A stretch of DNA of 64,000 nt. Origin: Gonatopus flavifemur (Eukaryota > Arthropoda > Insecta > Hymenoptera > Dryinidae). The notes beneath the pieces are model-generated. The model was not told the origin of the DNA, searched no databases, and was given only the letters and a program-made list of their open reading frames with translations. Position 1 is the stretch's first letter. Every line of letters starts with the position of its first letter. The translations under genes were made by a program, and so were the position numbers. The stretch is taken from the NCBI GenBank assembly GCA_018340375.1, contig JAFFJZ010000043.1, forward strand, positions 682,001-746,000, read 5' to 3'. Positions 23,591-34,342 of the stretch are shown piece by piece.

Positions 23591-23889
23591 GGTCTCAGCG
23601 ACCCCAAAAACGTAGGGATAGTGGGGTCTACCCTCTGGTTCATGACAATTTTTTTTGTGTGCCTGTGTTATTCAATGAATACGGCTTTTTTTCATTGTTT
23701 ATTCATTTGAATCACAATTTGTAAAACGATTGACAATGTATACGTGATACCGAATACTTCCTAAGTCCTTATCTAAATCAGATTGAAAAAAAAACTGGGG
23801 GAAAAAGCGTTATATTGTCTCTGGTTAACTGGAAACTTAAAACACATTGAGGTGGGTATTATAATAGCCACCATGCCGCAAAGGGTTAA

Positions 23890-24353
23890 ATAAAATTGAA
23901 GATTTTTATATCTTTTTGTTGAAGAATAGTTTTTTCATGAACTATTCGTTGCAAGGTGATGAAGATTTAGGAGAATGTTGAAAAAGAAATGCGATTAACA
24001 AGAACGTTGTCAAAAGAGTATGATCATTTATTGTTGTTAACTTTTTATCAAATTCAATGAACAAATGCTAATTTGATCCTGTTCTGGGTACAATGATTGA
24101 AATTTTTTTGGAGGAATAGAGTCTCTAAATCTTTTAGATTAAGAAACCTTTGTGCTTGCTCTTCGTTTCTATCTACACGGAAAGAACTCTGAAGCTACCG
24201 TAGTACGTGATCCTGTCGCACTGTAGTAGCTTGGCTGCCCGCATACGAGCGTAGTGCTCCCGTGTAATACCACGATGGTATGGCTCAGGAGCAAACAGGC
24301 CTCGACGCGCGTAGTGGGGAGCAGCGCGAGTACGAAATAAGTGGTAATCCGAC
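23890..24353. other. Unassigned DNA with an orphan CACGGAAAGAACTCTGAAGC end
   Basis: No gene is recognised. A TIR-like end (TACACGGAAAGAACTC) occurs near 24176, and the GC-richer stretch 24190-24350 runs straight into the mariner K fragment. The MITE appears truncated or recombined at this junction. Confidence 0.35.
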
Positions 24354-24829
24354 GGAGCTATGTCTGGCGAATATGGCGGGTGGGAAAGTACTCCTCAGTT
24401 CTGTCCATCTAGATATTTTTTCATGACTTGTGCGGTGTGCGATTTGGCATTGTCATGTTACAAAATCAATTGACTGTGCCTATTCATCTATTCTGGTCGT
24501 TTTTTTTTCTATGACTTGCTTTAATCGCATTAGTTGTCGTCGGTGGAGTTCTCCATTAATAGTTTGAGAGGGTTCGAGCAACTCATAATATACAACACCT
24601 CTCTGATCCCACCAAAAGCAGAGCGTACCCTGATAACAAAATCCGATAGGAAACGATTGATTTCGCAAAATATTACATCGTTTTTTATCATGTCTATCGT
24701 AGTTGATTTTGGGACCGATAAGAATGCTATCGTTTCTAATGCAAATCTATCATACTTGGGTTTAATCGTTAGAAAACGATACGAAGTTTTCCGTTTTATA
24801 TCGTATTTTATGATCATACCCGTTACTTA

Positions 24830-25778
24830 TATGACATTTACGATATGAAATTCATAGTATCTTATGTGATGTTTACAAAGCCGTTTCCTATGGCATGTAA
24901 TGTGAAACTTACGATGGACGTTTAATCGTTGCCAATCACAAATTTATGCAATCGTGATGCATGTGGAATGAACGATAGACAGTCTATCGTAGTTCATGTG
25001 ATATTTCACATACCTGTTTCCTATTACAAGTAATGTGGAACCTACGATAGGCATTCAATCGTTGCCAATCACAAATTTATGCAATCGTGATGCATGTAAA
25101 ATGAACGATAGACAGTACACTGAGAAAAGTGAACTGTAACCATTACCATGCGAAAATAGTAGTTGAATGACAGAATCAGGTTATTTGGTATCCATCTTCA
25201 TGTAAATGGTAACCATTCCCATGTGCGTGAACATTGCTACGATTCTCTATAGTATCCGAAACTAAATTCGCGAAGTTGTCCCCTAATTACTATTTGCACA
25301 TGATAATCATTACATTCCACTTCTCTCGGTGTATATCTTAGTTTACGTGATATTTCACATATCTGTTTTCCATCACAAGTAATGTGAAACTTACGATAGG
25401 CATTCAATCGTTGTCAATCACAAACTTGAGCAGTCGTGGTGCATGTGGAATGAATGATAGATAGTCTATCATAGTTTATGTGATATTTCACATACCTGTT
25501 TTCTATAACAAGTGATGTGGAACTTATGATGGACGTTTAATCATTGCCAATCACAAATTTATGCAATTGTGATGCATGTGGAATGAACGATAGACAGTTC
25601 ATCTTAGTTTATGCGATATTTCACATACCTGTTTTCTATAACAAGTAATGTGAAACTTACGATGGACATTCTCGTTGTCAATCACAAATTTATGCAATCG
25701 TGAAGCATGTGGAATGAACGATAGACAGGCTATCGTAGTTCATGTGATATTTCACATACCGGTTCCCTATCACAAGTA
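24830..25778. repeat. Tandem array, ~133-bp units, inside element J
   Basis: About six units carry GAACGATAGACAGTCTATCG, GTGATATTTCACATACCTGT and CAATCGTTGCCAATCAC in order, at ~133-bp spacing (for example 24970, 25103, 25450, 25584, 25717). Two MITEs have inserted in it, and the neighbouring units supply the empty sites. Confidence 0.85.
25118..25331. mobile_element. CACTGAGAAAAGTG MITE, copy 2
   Basis: Homologous along its length to the MITE at 17381, with the same termini and TA on both flanks (25116-25117, 25332-25333). It is inserted in the GATAGACAG part of a 133-bp repeat unit. Confidence 0.9.
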
Positions 25779-26008
25779 CACGGAAAAAAAAGTATGGCTA
25801 TTATAACGATCTGAAGTATGATTAAGAAGAGATAGCTGTAGTGACAATACTGTATCGCTATGGTGATAATACAGATGGCTATGCTGGGGATCTATATCGT
25901 TCCTCGGATGATTTGTATGATCGTAGCAACGATACTGATACCACTAAACTTTGGATAGTCATCACAACTATCCAGTATCGTTATGACAGCGATATTTTTT
26001 TCTCCGTG
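25779..26008. mobile_element. CACGGAAAAAAAA MITE with GATA/TATC interior
   Basis: CACGGAAAAAAAAGTATGGC is mirrored by CGATATTTTTTTCTCCGTG, with TA on both flanks. The empty site CACAAGTAATGTGAA is seen in other units of the array. The 230-bp interior repeats TATCGTT, ACTATCC and GATAGC words in both directions. Confidence 0.88.
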
Positions 26009-26024
26009 TAATGTGAATTACTAT

Positions 26025-26960
26025 GAACTATTGGCACGAAAGATACTTATAAGGGACAGATTGTCAAAAATGACTTAGAAATAACTTCATTGAACTATGC
26101 ATGTAGTTATAAATAATTATACATGAACAAATTATTAGGTCCATTTGCAAGAATCAGAACCAATTGAATATTTATATTGTTGCATGTGAGGTATGGTAGT
26201 GAACGAAATTCCCTATGCTTGTAATTCGAGAGATGATTTTTCTAACGGGAAGAATCTTCAACTCCATTTATAACTACATGTATCATTCAATGAAGTTACG
26301 CACAAATATTTTTTGGAATCAAATCACAGTCAAGTATTCATCATGCTAATTGTCTGAAAGAATGTACTGTCACTACCACTTTTGTAAACCTCTGATGATT
26401 TTCCAGGTGATCAAGTGAAATGAAGTGATGTCATTCCTCCAATCCACAATCTGTATGGAATGAAATGACCAGCCACTTGGTTGAAATGAATTCTTTGTGA
26501 ATAAGAAGTACATAGGTATCTACAAAACTCGAGTCGATCAAAAAATTGACTGATATATTGAGAGCGCAGTGAGTTTTCTTCACTCTGACTACCATGAACC
26601 ATTGGCACGATAGATACTTATAAGAGATATTGATTGTCAAAAATTACTTGAAAATAAATTCATTGAACTATACATGTATTTATAAATAATTAGGTATGAA
26701 CAAATTATTCAGTCAATTTGTGAGGATGAAAATCAATTGAATATTTCTCATGTCGCATGTAATTTATGGTAATGAAGAGAATTCCCTGTGCTTGTAATTT
26801 GACAGATGATTTTTCATTGCTAAAACCCTTAGGCTCCATTTATAACCACATACATGTATTGTTCAATGAAGTGATGTAGAAATACTCTTTGAAAGAAAAT
26901 CACAGTTAGGTATCCATTGTGCCAGTAGTTCATCCTGATCAGAGCAAGAAAACTCACTGC
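26025..26960. repeat. Direct repeats spaced ~567 bp in element J
   Basis: TTGGCACGAAAGATACTTAT near 26030 and TTGGCACGATAGATACTTAT near 26598 start two ~350-bp related blocks that share ATTGAACTATGCATGTA and ATGATTTTTC sections. A segment with GCGCAGTGAGTTTTCT at 26557 is also inverted near 26945. No ORF of note. Confidence 0.6.
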
Positions 26961-27939
26961 GCTTCCAATATATGTGTAAGATAATGTCTTTAACGATTCA
27001 AGTCATACTTATTCGTAGACAATTTATTTCAACAAACTTACAGTTCATTTTATATTATGCACATTGTTTGAGTGAGGAAGTCATTTCACGTCATATATAA
27101 AAAAACACTCCACTTCACTTCAATTAATTAGGGTAACTTAATCAGAAGCTCACATATATAAGTGAGCAAAATGATAATGAATGCCAATGACACACGAACT
27201 TCACTTCAAAGCATTAAAAAAAACCGTGACTGCTCTTTTCTTTGATTAATCTCAATGAAATAGATCTATGTGACTCTTACACACCATGAACATGATTTCA
27301 CAAAAGTCTCCTTCAGGATTTGATTTTGATGAAAAACAGAGACACTTGAAGAATCATGATGATATATACATTCATAACTTGTAATATTCCCAGTTCACTT
27401 CTTACACATAACATTATGTGAATAATTTTTCAGTGGGAAGCACAAAATAATGAATTCAAACCAAAATATAATCTTATCACAAAAATCACATCACTTTATC
27501 ACTGTTATGAAGAATTTTATGTTTTATCAGATACAAAACAAAAACAAATTTCAAAAGTAGGGTTATGTCTTTATGTTATGTTTATTGAAATCACTATTTC
27601 AAGCACTGTCAATTTTATCACTTATATTTTACGGGAATGAATTTTGACAATTCTTCAGCGCGATGATTCCGATATGTCAAAGTACGAAGAATGTGTGGTT
27701 TAAATGTAGTGGGTCAGCTTTCATGGTACAACCGCCAGGGGACTGGCGGAACTGTTCACTAGCAAATGTTTTAATGAAATGAGCTCCAAATTTTGAAGTG
27801 CGGAATGGCTACGTTGGCAAGGTGTTAGTTTCCGACAGGGTAGGTAGGTAGGTAGAGCAGGTTCGGTTCCCCGTTAGGTTGAAACTTTTCACCATTGCCA
27901 ACAAAGTTATTCCAGACAATAATGATGAGTGTGTGTCAT

Positions 27940-28257
27940 CCCAAGCAGCAACAGAATTTCAAAGTATATACGAAGTAGAAACGTTCGTAGAATGTACGGA
28001 TGAGATACGAAGAACATATAATGAATTTTCATATAATGTTCGAATGAGACTGTTCTAAATATACTTAGAACGTACGGAGTACATTCGAAATCTAAGATAT
28101 ACATTCAATCGACCTTCAATTGACGTGCTGTTGTATATTCGGTTACATACGTTCGATAAATATGCATAGCACCTATAGAACGGTCTCATTGGAATGTGCA
28201 TAGAACATATTTCGAATATTCGAAGAACGTTCATAGTATATTCTGGTGCTGCTTGGG
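27940..28257. mobile_element. CCCAAGCAGCA palindromic MITE, copy 1
   Basis: CCCAAGCAGCAACAGAATTT is mirrored by ATTCTGGTGCTGCTTGGG, with AT on both flanks. The 318-bp interior repeats ACGTTCG, GAACATA and TACATTCG words and their complements. A second copy lies at 39838. Confidence 0.85.
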
Positions 28258-28919
28258 ATATTGCCTTTCTACCAAACACCATAGTGAAGCGAAGTTTGGT
28301 GTTATTTTTTTTTTTATCATCTCTGAATAAATCAATAAAAGTGAACTTAGTGGAGTTCCACGAAAAGATATGATAATAATTCCATCCGAAATTTTACATA
28401 GGGAACGATAGCGATACATTTCGGAGATCAAGAAAGGAATTGATAGAGTCCGTATATGGAATTGAAGATAAAAAACGATAGTACTGAGATGAAAAAATCA
28501 CGAAAGGATGACATAGAATCTCTATCAGGAATACAGGATAAAATCTCATACAACTACGATTCGAAGTCCATATTCAAAACGATAGAAAACTTTTCTATCG
28601 TTCTCTATCGGGTTTTGTCATCAGGGTAACCTTGGCACACTGAATATTTCTCTTTGGCTGTGATGGGCCCAGTTCACCTGGTTTCACCCAAGATTTTTGG
28701 CATTTTAGATTCTCATAGTATAGCCATTTTTCATTTCCTGTGACTATTCGATGCAAAAATCTTTGTCGTTGCTGTCTTTGAAGTAGTATTTCACAAATTG
28801 CTTTTCGACGTTCCCTCTCACGAGTAAGCAAAAAAATTGTTCTCATTTTTGAAAGATTCCTTTTATATTTCTTCGCAACAAATATACTCTCGTTATTTAA
28901 ATTGGCTGAACAATGTTAC

Positions 28920-29296
28920 AGACAAAACGTTTGCTTTTAATTTTCCTACTTTTTTCAAATACGTTCTACAACCTCAATCGCTTTGAAACTGAAGGATGTT
29001 CGATAGGAGCATCACATGTATTTCATGAACCGAAAAGTGTTCAAGTCTCAAATATCCCCAATGAGGAATTTTTACTCCATTCTCGAAGAATTTTTATTTG
29101 CACATTTTTTTGCAATAACTACACTCAATGTTTTGTTTCTCTCATATTGGAACTATCAAAGGCCACAATATATATTTTTTTCATTGAAATTAGCTCAGGC
29201 GTTTTGGGGAAAAACGGTTTTTTCTGCTTTTTCATTTTGTTTAAGTACGTTCTACCCCCTCAACCATTTTGAAACTCAGGATGTTCCATAGGGGGA
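28920..29296. repeat. Dispersed ~300-bp repeat that received the Gypsy insertion
   Basis: ACGTTCTACAACCTCAATCG near 28960 and ACGTTCTACCCCCTCAACCA near 29250 show a tandem periodicity. Sequence resembling its middle part continues beyond the far side of the Gypsy element at about 41280-41360 (GAACGGATTTTTCG). No gene is seen. Confidence 0.5.
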
Positions 29297-29588
29297 TGTG
29301 ATGTCTCTAGCAAGATCAACTACAAAGAACAACTATCGTTCACTTTACGAAATAATCTGTATTTAATAATCAATTAGTACTCAATTATACACTACAGAAT
29401 ATGTACAAATATCGAGCGCGTGTTAATGACCGAAACCATAAGGTACAGCGGCATCCGTGAAACTGAGACGGGTTGGCAGTCGTATCATCAACAGAGTCCT
29501 TATCGTATGCCCTTTTGTGTTCGTTGATGTATACATATAAATATATAAATGTACAGAACACACTTACATACATCACGCATACATCACA
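29297..29588 (-). repeat. 3' LTR of the Gypsy element
   Basis: Begins TGTGATGTCTCTAGC and ends GCATACATCACA on the plus strand. It is about 95% identical by eye to the 5' LTR, so the insertion is not very recent. The first seven bases differ from the equivalent positions of the other LTR. Confidence 0.9.
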
Positions 29589-29602
29589 CTCCTCCCCATT
29601 AA
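29589..29602 (-). promoter_or_regulatory. Polypurine tract of the Gypsy element
   Basis: On the minus strand AATGGGGAGGAG lies immediately before the TGTGATG start of the 3' LTR, the expected place and composition for the plus-strand primer of reverse transcription. Confidence 0.75.
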
Positions 29603-29618
29603 GCTTCGAATAGGATGG

Positions 29619-30775
29619 TTAGTTTTTTCTTCTCAATCGCTCTGAGCGCCGCAGTACAATCGTTGGTTCTCTATGGACTGACCTAATATCAGTTTCTGCG
29701 TTTTTTCTTCCCTTTGGGTACCTGAGGATCTGATCGACATGTCGCTTCCAAACTCTACCGGGTGCTACTTCAATTCTGAATGCTACTGGTGGCAGTTTCT
29801 GTATGATTTTGCCTTCGATTGGTTTCTCCTTGTTCATACTGAAATCATCCACCACCACCGTGTCGCCAACCTGGAATTCGGTCTGTTGACAACCACGCTT
29901 GCCAAATATTTGAGCTGTTTATCTATGACATCGCCAGTTACATCAGGTCTCCATAAGTCAAAACGGGTTCTCAGCTCGCGCTTATATACCTTGTACGCCG
30001 GTGTCCTCCCCGTTGTACAATGCTGAGTGGTTCCATAATCAAGTAAAAATAAACTCATCGCACACGCGAGTGATTTGCCGCTCTTTATCATCTTATTCAC
30101 CTTATCTTTAAATGTCTCAACAAAGTTCTCCGCTGCGCCATTGGTCGCAGGATGATGTGGTGCTGTAAAACTATGTTTGATACCATATCTTTTCACAAAC
30201 GCTTGAAATTCGTGACTTGTGTATTGCATACCGTTGTCGGTAACTAAGTGCCTCGGAAGTCCGTGTCTTGCGATTATCCTCTTAAATTCGTCGATAACTC
30301 TTGGAACTTGGGTATTGCTACTCATATCGATTATTTCTGGCCACTTGGAGTGTGCATCCACTACGACCATATACATATGTCCATGAAATGGGCCTAGGAA
30401 ATCCGCGTGAATCTTGTTCCAAAATTTATCGGGGTACGGCCAAGGTGTCAACGGTACGCTCGCAGGCGTCTTTCTTTCTCTCACACATACCGTACATGAT
30501 GCTACAAGGTTCTCGATATCACTGTCGATGTTCGGCCACCATACGTATGATCTCGCGATCATCTTAGTTTTCACTATACCGAAGTGTTGAGCATGAAGTT
30601 CTCGCAATACACTTTCCTGTAGCATCGCTGGTACCACTACCCTGTAACCCCACAGTAAGCATCCTTTATCCACAGACAATTCATCACGTTTCTGATAAAA
30701 TTTTCGCTCATGCTCATCCATTTCGTCTACCCTTGGCCATGAGTCCCATACATATCGGACTATTCTACACTGTTA
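29619..30775 (-). pseudogene. Gypsy pol: integrase and C-terminal tail
   Basis: The frame has an HHCC zinc finger (HAQHFG... then CTVC), followed by the catalytic core with Asp in HADFLGPF, Asp in VTDNGMQYTS and Glu in ATNGAAEN, so the DDE triad is intact. Its role is to insert the cDNA into chromosomes. The long ORF runs 30721-29834. A one-base shift near 29855, in a GGT/CCA repeat, moves the C-terminal part (VVDDFSMNKEKP... to the stop at 29619) into another frame. No chromodomain is seen. Upstream it joins the connecting region through the boundary of element M (KRDQVL/CRIVRYVWDSWP). Confidence 0.88.
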
Positions 30776-31447
30776 AAAATGTTTGTGAATTTAATATACG
30801 TTCATAGAAAAAAGTACATTAATTTTCAAGGGCGCTATATGAATTTTATTCCATATTTGGATGTTGGAAAATCAATCACATATTTCATGAATTTCAAACA
30901 AAAGTTTTGAAATTCATTACAGTTTGTGAAAATTCATAACTGTAGATATTGAATTTCTGTATTTATTTGAATATTGGAAAATCAATCACATATTTCTCAA
31001 ATTCCAAACAACGTTTTTGATATTCATCACAGTTTATGAAAATTCATAAATGTACATATTGAATTTTCATAATGTACATGAAATCAATGCGCAATTACAC
31101 TTTGCGCATCTAATTATCACTTGTTCAATATGTACGATAACTCCAATGGTAAAACATAGTATTGAAAAAAGGCACACCCCGTAGGAAAAATTTTCCTAAG
31201 CTTTTTCCTAGACTTTTTCCTAGACATTTTCTTAGGTATTTTCCTAGACTATTTCTTAGATAAAATCTGGGAGTTTTTGCCAAGGACAAAAAATATATAA
31301 ACACGTGTTCATGGTGTTTTCACTTCTAAAAACCCTCATATATGGTGGTTCTCCCTCCAAAAAATGGTGCTGATTCAATATCTAATTGAATATGAAAGAA
31401 AAAAAAAATAATAAAATCTCGCAAGATGGAAAAAGTTTTTCTTCTGC

Positions 31448-31513
31448 AGTTTGAATCGAACGTGGGCCTTTTCGGTGTCGAAGCCAAAGATTTACCACTG
31501 AGCCATAGACCAT
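31448..31513 (-). other. tRNA-like segment (SINE head or tRNA pseudogene)
   Basis: On the minus strand it reads like a tRNA: TGGCTCAGTGG (A-box-like), then an imperfect anticodon stem-loop around GGCTTCGACACC, then GTTCGATTCAA (B-box-like) at tRNA spacing. The acceptor stem does not pair well and there is no clear 3' partner. I do not call it a functional tRNA gene. Confidence 0.4.
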
Positions 31514-32264
31514 GTTCTTATTGAGACATGCAGGAAGAGGGTTTATAATTGGTGTGTGGATCATTCTTATCGCATTGCTGTAATGAGTGAATTCAAAAAG
31601 TAAATATCATTGAAAAGATCATGTATGGAAATTTAAGAAATGCGAAACATTTCCCTTGCATCTTGAGAATTGCTTGCGTTATTGATGAAAATTACGCTTC
31701 AAGAAATACCAATTTATCATTCGAGTGAATATTTTTTCTGTAAGATCTCTTTGAACTGAATCTATGAAACAGTCTGAAATTTTCAAGGAAGAATCAGTGA
31801 AATTCATCGTAAAATCAAATCACCCCTGGTAAAAATTTCACAAATTTTTTCCTATGACTGATGAGGCGCTAGAGAGGAAAAACTGAGCACAAAAAACTAG
31901 CGAGGTACTGGTCAATTACTGATAAGTTGAATCCAACTAGCGTTGGTTGGTCAAAACTAGTGAGCTACTTATTAGTATGTAATAAGTTGAACTAATTGAT
32001 AATGTGGAGTAAAACCATCTCTAATAATTATACAAGTGCTTACTAAAATATATATAAAATGGAGAAGAATGAATTTTTCAATTCTAAAATGAATAAAATA
32101 TTGTTCACACTTGATATCGGAAATGTCAGTACCCATACAGCACGTATTGCATAAAGATTTTTAAACAGCTGAACAGGTTTTTTCATTAATTTTTACACCT
32201 AATTACAGGTGATATAAATGAGAAAGAAGATGTAACAAATCTGTTTGTATTTTAGAATTGAAGT

Positions 32265-33710
32265 ATAGTTTACGGATATGAGGTTGACTTCTTTGAATTG
32301 AAAAATAAAAATTAATTATTTTCGTGAAATGCGTGATCGTTAGTTCTTAATTAATATGTATTAAAAAAATCTATTATTCAGTGCAACATGAATTATTGAA
32401 TCAGTCATAGCTGTTGTAATATGTAAAAAATCATAATTTGTTGATGCAGTGAGAATGAGTTTTATTCAAATACTTACATCAATATTTCTCAGAAAAAATT
32501 CAGAGATCAAATCATTTTTGTAGTAATATGAGTCATGAAGAACTCATTTAATAAAAAGTATTTTAAGCGAATGTTTAAAATAAATTTCCAAAAACTTGGA
32601 TTATTCACATAAAGCTCGTTGGATGGTTTTACTCTTGAAGAGTACCGTCAAAGTTGACAGTTGCAAATTGGAGAAAAAAGTCTTATTTTCTGTCTTGAAT
32701 TTGTTATTAGAGTAGTGACAAACTTGTAGGCAGAGTTTGAAGGTTGGGTGAAATCCATATTGATCAGGAAAGTCAAAACCGTATTGCAAAACTTGGAAAA
32801 TCTGTTAACGTAGCTGACAATACTGGGGTATCGAGTCAGCTTTTCCTTACTACATGGAATCTAGGCAGGAGAAATGTATCAAAATTCAGTGAATTCAAGT
32901 TAGTGTCAAGTAAGAGAGGATAGAAATATTCATTGGATTTTATTGGTTATTATAAAAATGTTGGCAAATAAGGAAAGGCTATGTAGGACTCACTGTATCA
33001 TCTTTCATTATTTTTGTTTCAATAATTTTGTATTGTGGACATTTTTGTATTTTCTTACTAATAAATTGAAGAAACAAGTGTATTGAACGTGTTTCACAAA
33101 TATAATAACATTCATTCGTAGCAGCATGATACAACATTATTGAAACAAAAATATTAAAAGACGATACAGTGAGTCCTACATAGCCTTTCCTTATTTGTTG
33201 ACATTTTTATAGTAACCAATAAAATCCAATGAATATTTCTGTCTTCTCTCACTCAACACCAACTTGAATTCACTGAATTTTGATACATTTCTCCTGCCTA
33301 GATTTCATGTAGTAAGGAAAAGCTGACTCGATACCCCAGTATTGTCAGCTACATTAACAGATTTTCCAAGTTTTGCAATACGGTTTCGACTTTCCTGATC
33401 AATATGGATTTCAACCAACCTTCAAACTCTTTCTACAAGTTTATCACCACTCTAATAACAAATTCAAGACAGAAAATAAGACTTTTTTCTCCAATTTGCA
33501 AATGTCAACTTTGACAGTACTCTTCAAGAGTAAAACCATCCAACAAGCTTTATGTGAATAATCCAAGTTTTTGGAAATTTATTTTAAACTTCCGCTTGAA
33601 AAGATTTTTAATACATAATAATTAAACAATAATGACCACACATTTCACAAAAATAATTCATTCATTGTTTTTTATCACATAAACTTAACCTCACATCTGT
33701 CAACCGAATT
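32265..33710. repeat. Large palindrome in element M with mirrored ORFs
   Basis: The core arms, about 32585-33020 and 33155-33590, are near-perfect complements around a ~135-bp centre, with weaker pairing beyond and a ~200-bp interruption in the left arm. Each arm contains the same 62-codon frame (32601-32789 minus and 33373-33561 plus, starting MQYGFDFPDQYGF) with eight or so differences. I do not recognise this peptide. It may simply be carried by the duplication. Confidence 0.75.
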
Positions 33711-34342
33711 GCAGTTTTCACATAAGTTAATAGATTATTATACTCAACCGATGGATTGAATCAGATATCCACGTCATTTACATTGATCTTTTCTAATAAA
33801 CCACGTAGGTACCGGTTTAGCTTAGGTCGTTAGGGCGTTAGGATAGTAGATCGCGCAACATTAGGTAGTGATTGGTTTAGGTGGTTCGATTCTTTTCGAG
33901 GTTTCCAATTTTCTCTCCATGACATGAGAACGTAGTGAACAACGTGGTCGACAATCTGCAAGTGTTCTCCTCCGAAACATGATTTTTGATTAAAATTCAG
34001 TTTTTTATTTTTAAAGACATTTTGGGCCAAAGCATAAATATTTTACTTAATAATCATTGTTGATGTATTATTGTAATTTCACATCTTTACATCATTTTTT
34101 GTATTAATTTCACACCATAACATAATGAAACATTTGGAAGGAATTTTGGAAATTAAGTCATATAGTGTTGAAAATTCATGCATTTTTTTACATCAATTTT
34201 TATAATGTTGTGGCTTGAATTTCAAAATTCTGTCTATTATTTTTGGGATACAAAAATGTTTGAAAATTGATACACAATTGTGTGTGTTAATTGCTTCCAA
34301 ACTTTTTATATTAAATTTGAAACAGATTTTTCTAACAGTGTA

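Larger units (their letters stand above)
18216..23885 (-). mobile_element. piggyBac element with satellite-like subterminal arrays
   Basis: CCCTTTGCGGCAT at the left and ATGCCGCAAAGGG at the right are perfect TIRs, flanked by TTAA at 18212-18215 and 23886-23889. Both features are diagnostic of the piggyBac superfamily. The 5670-bp element is roughly twice the usual size. The extra length is tandem repeats: ~1 kb between the left end and the gene (eight 121-bp units) and ~1.7 kb between the gene and the right end (about eleven ~141-bp units in two orientations). The transposase is on the minus strand between them. Confidence 0.93.
24628..28626. mobile_element. Large non-coding inverted-repeat element J (~4.0 kb)
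   Basis: CCCTGATAACAAAATCCGAT at the left and the complement of CCCTGATGACAAAACCCGAT at the right, with TA duplications at 24626-24627 and 28627-28628. It splits mariner K exactly, and the coding sequence joins when J is removed. Just inside each end are ACGATAGA/TCTATCGT words. The left half is a 133-bp tandem array. The right half has ~567-bp-spaced direct repeats and a palindromic MITE. No protein is recognised, so it must be moved in trans. Confidence 0.85.
24354..28820 (-). pseudogene. Mariner K transposase fragment split by element J
   Basis: The part at 28820-28629 encodes the segment from ERERRKAICEILLQ through LHRIVTGNEKWLYYENLK to KRNIQCAKVTL. The part at 24625-24354 continues with CFWWDQRGVVYYELLEPS and the HPPYSPDIAPSDYHLF block. 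The N-terminal third and the C-terminus are missing on both sides, so the copy was truncated. The second catalytic block is decayed. It is a DD34D mariner similar in order to D. Confidence 0.8.
30778..34340. mobile_element. Element M (CACTGTTAAAAAT termini) inside Gypsy pol
   Basis: CACTGTTAAAAAT at the left and the complement of CACTGTTAGAAAAAT at the right, with TA duplications at 30776-30777 and 34341-34342. Removing it restores the pol frame. The 3563 bp contain a ~118-bp tandem duplication at 30.84-31.08 kb (ATTCATAAATGTACATATTG phrase), a TTTCCTAGA-word block near 31.2 kb, a tRNA-like segment and a ~1.4-kb palindrome. No transposase is recognised. Confidence 0.85.

Noticed and set aside
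21888..23643. ORFs with MEIHIHxNF repeats
   Set aside because: Products of the ~141-bp subterminal array; they change frame between units.
24830..25778. CRISPR-like direct repeats
   Set aside because: Units are ~133 bp with no spacer structure, and the sequence is eukaryotic; it is a tandem satellite inside element J.
27790..27875. Second tRNA-like segment (GGCTACGTTGG ... GGTTCGGTTCCCC)
   Set aside because: The B-box-like part is convincing but the A-box is poor, a (GGTA)n run lies between them, and no stem pairs; not enough for a call.
31826..31845. CCCCTGGTAAAAATTTC as a second copy of element P
   Set aside because: Only the terminus resembles P; no GAGA repeat or right end follows within element M.
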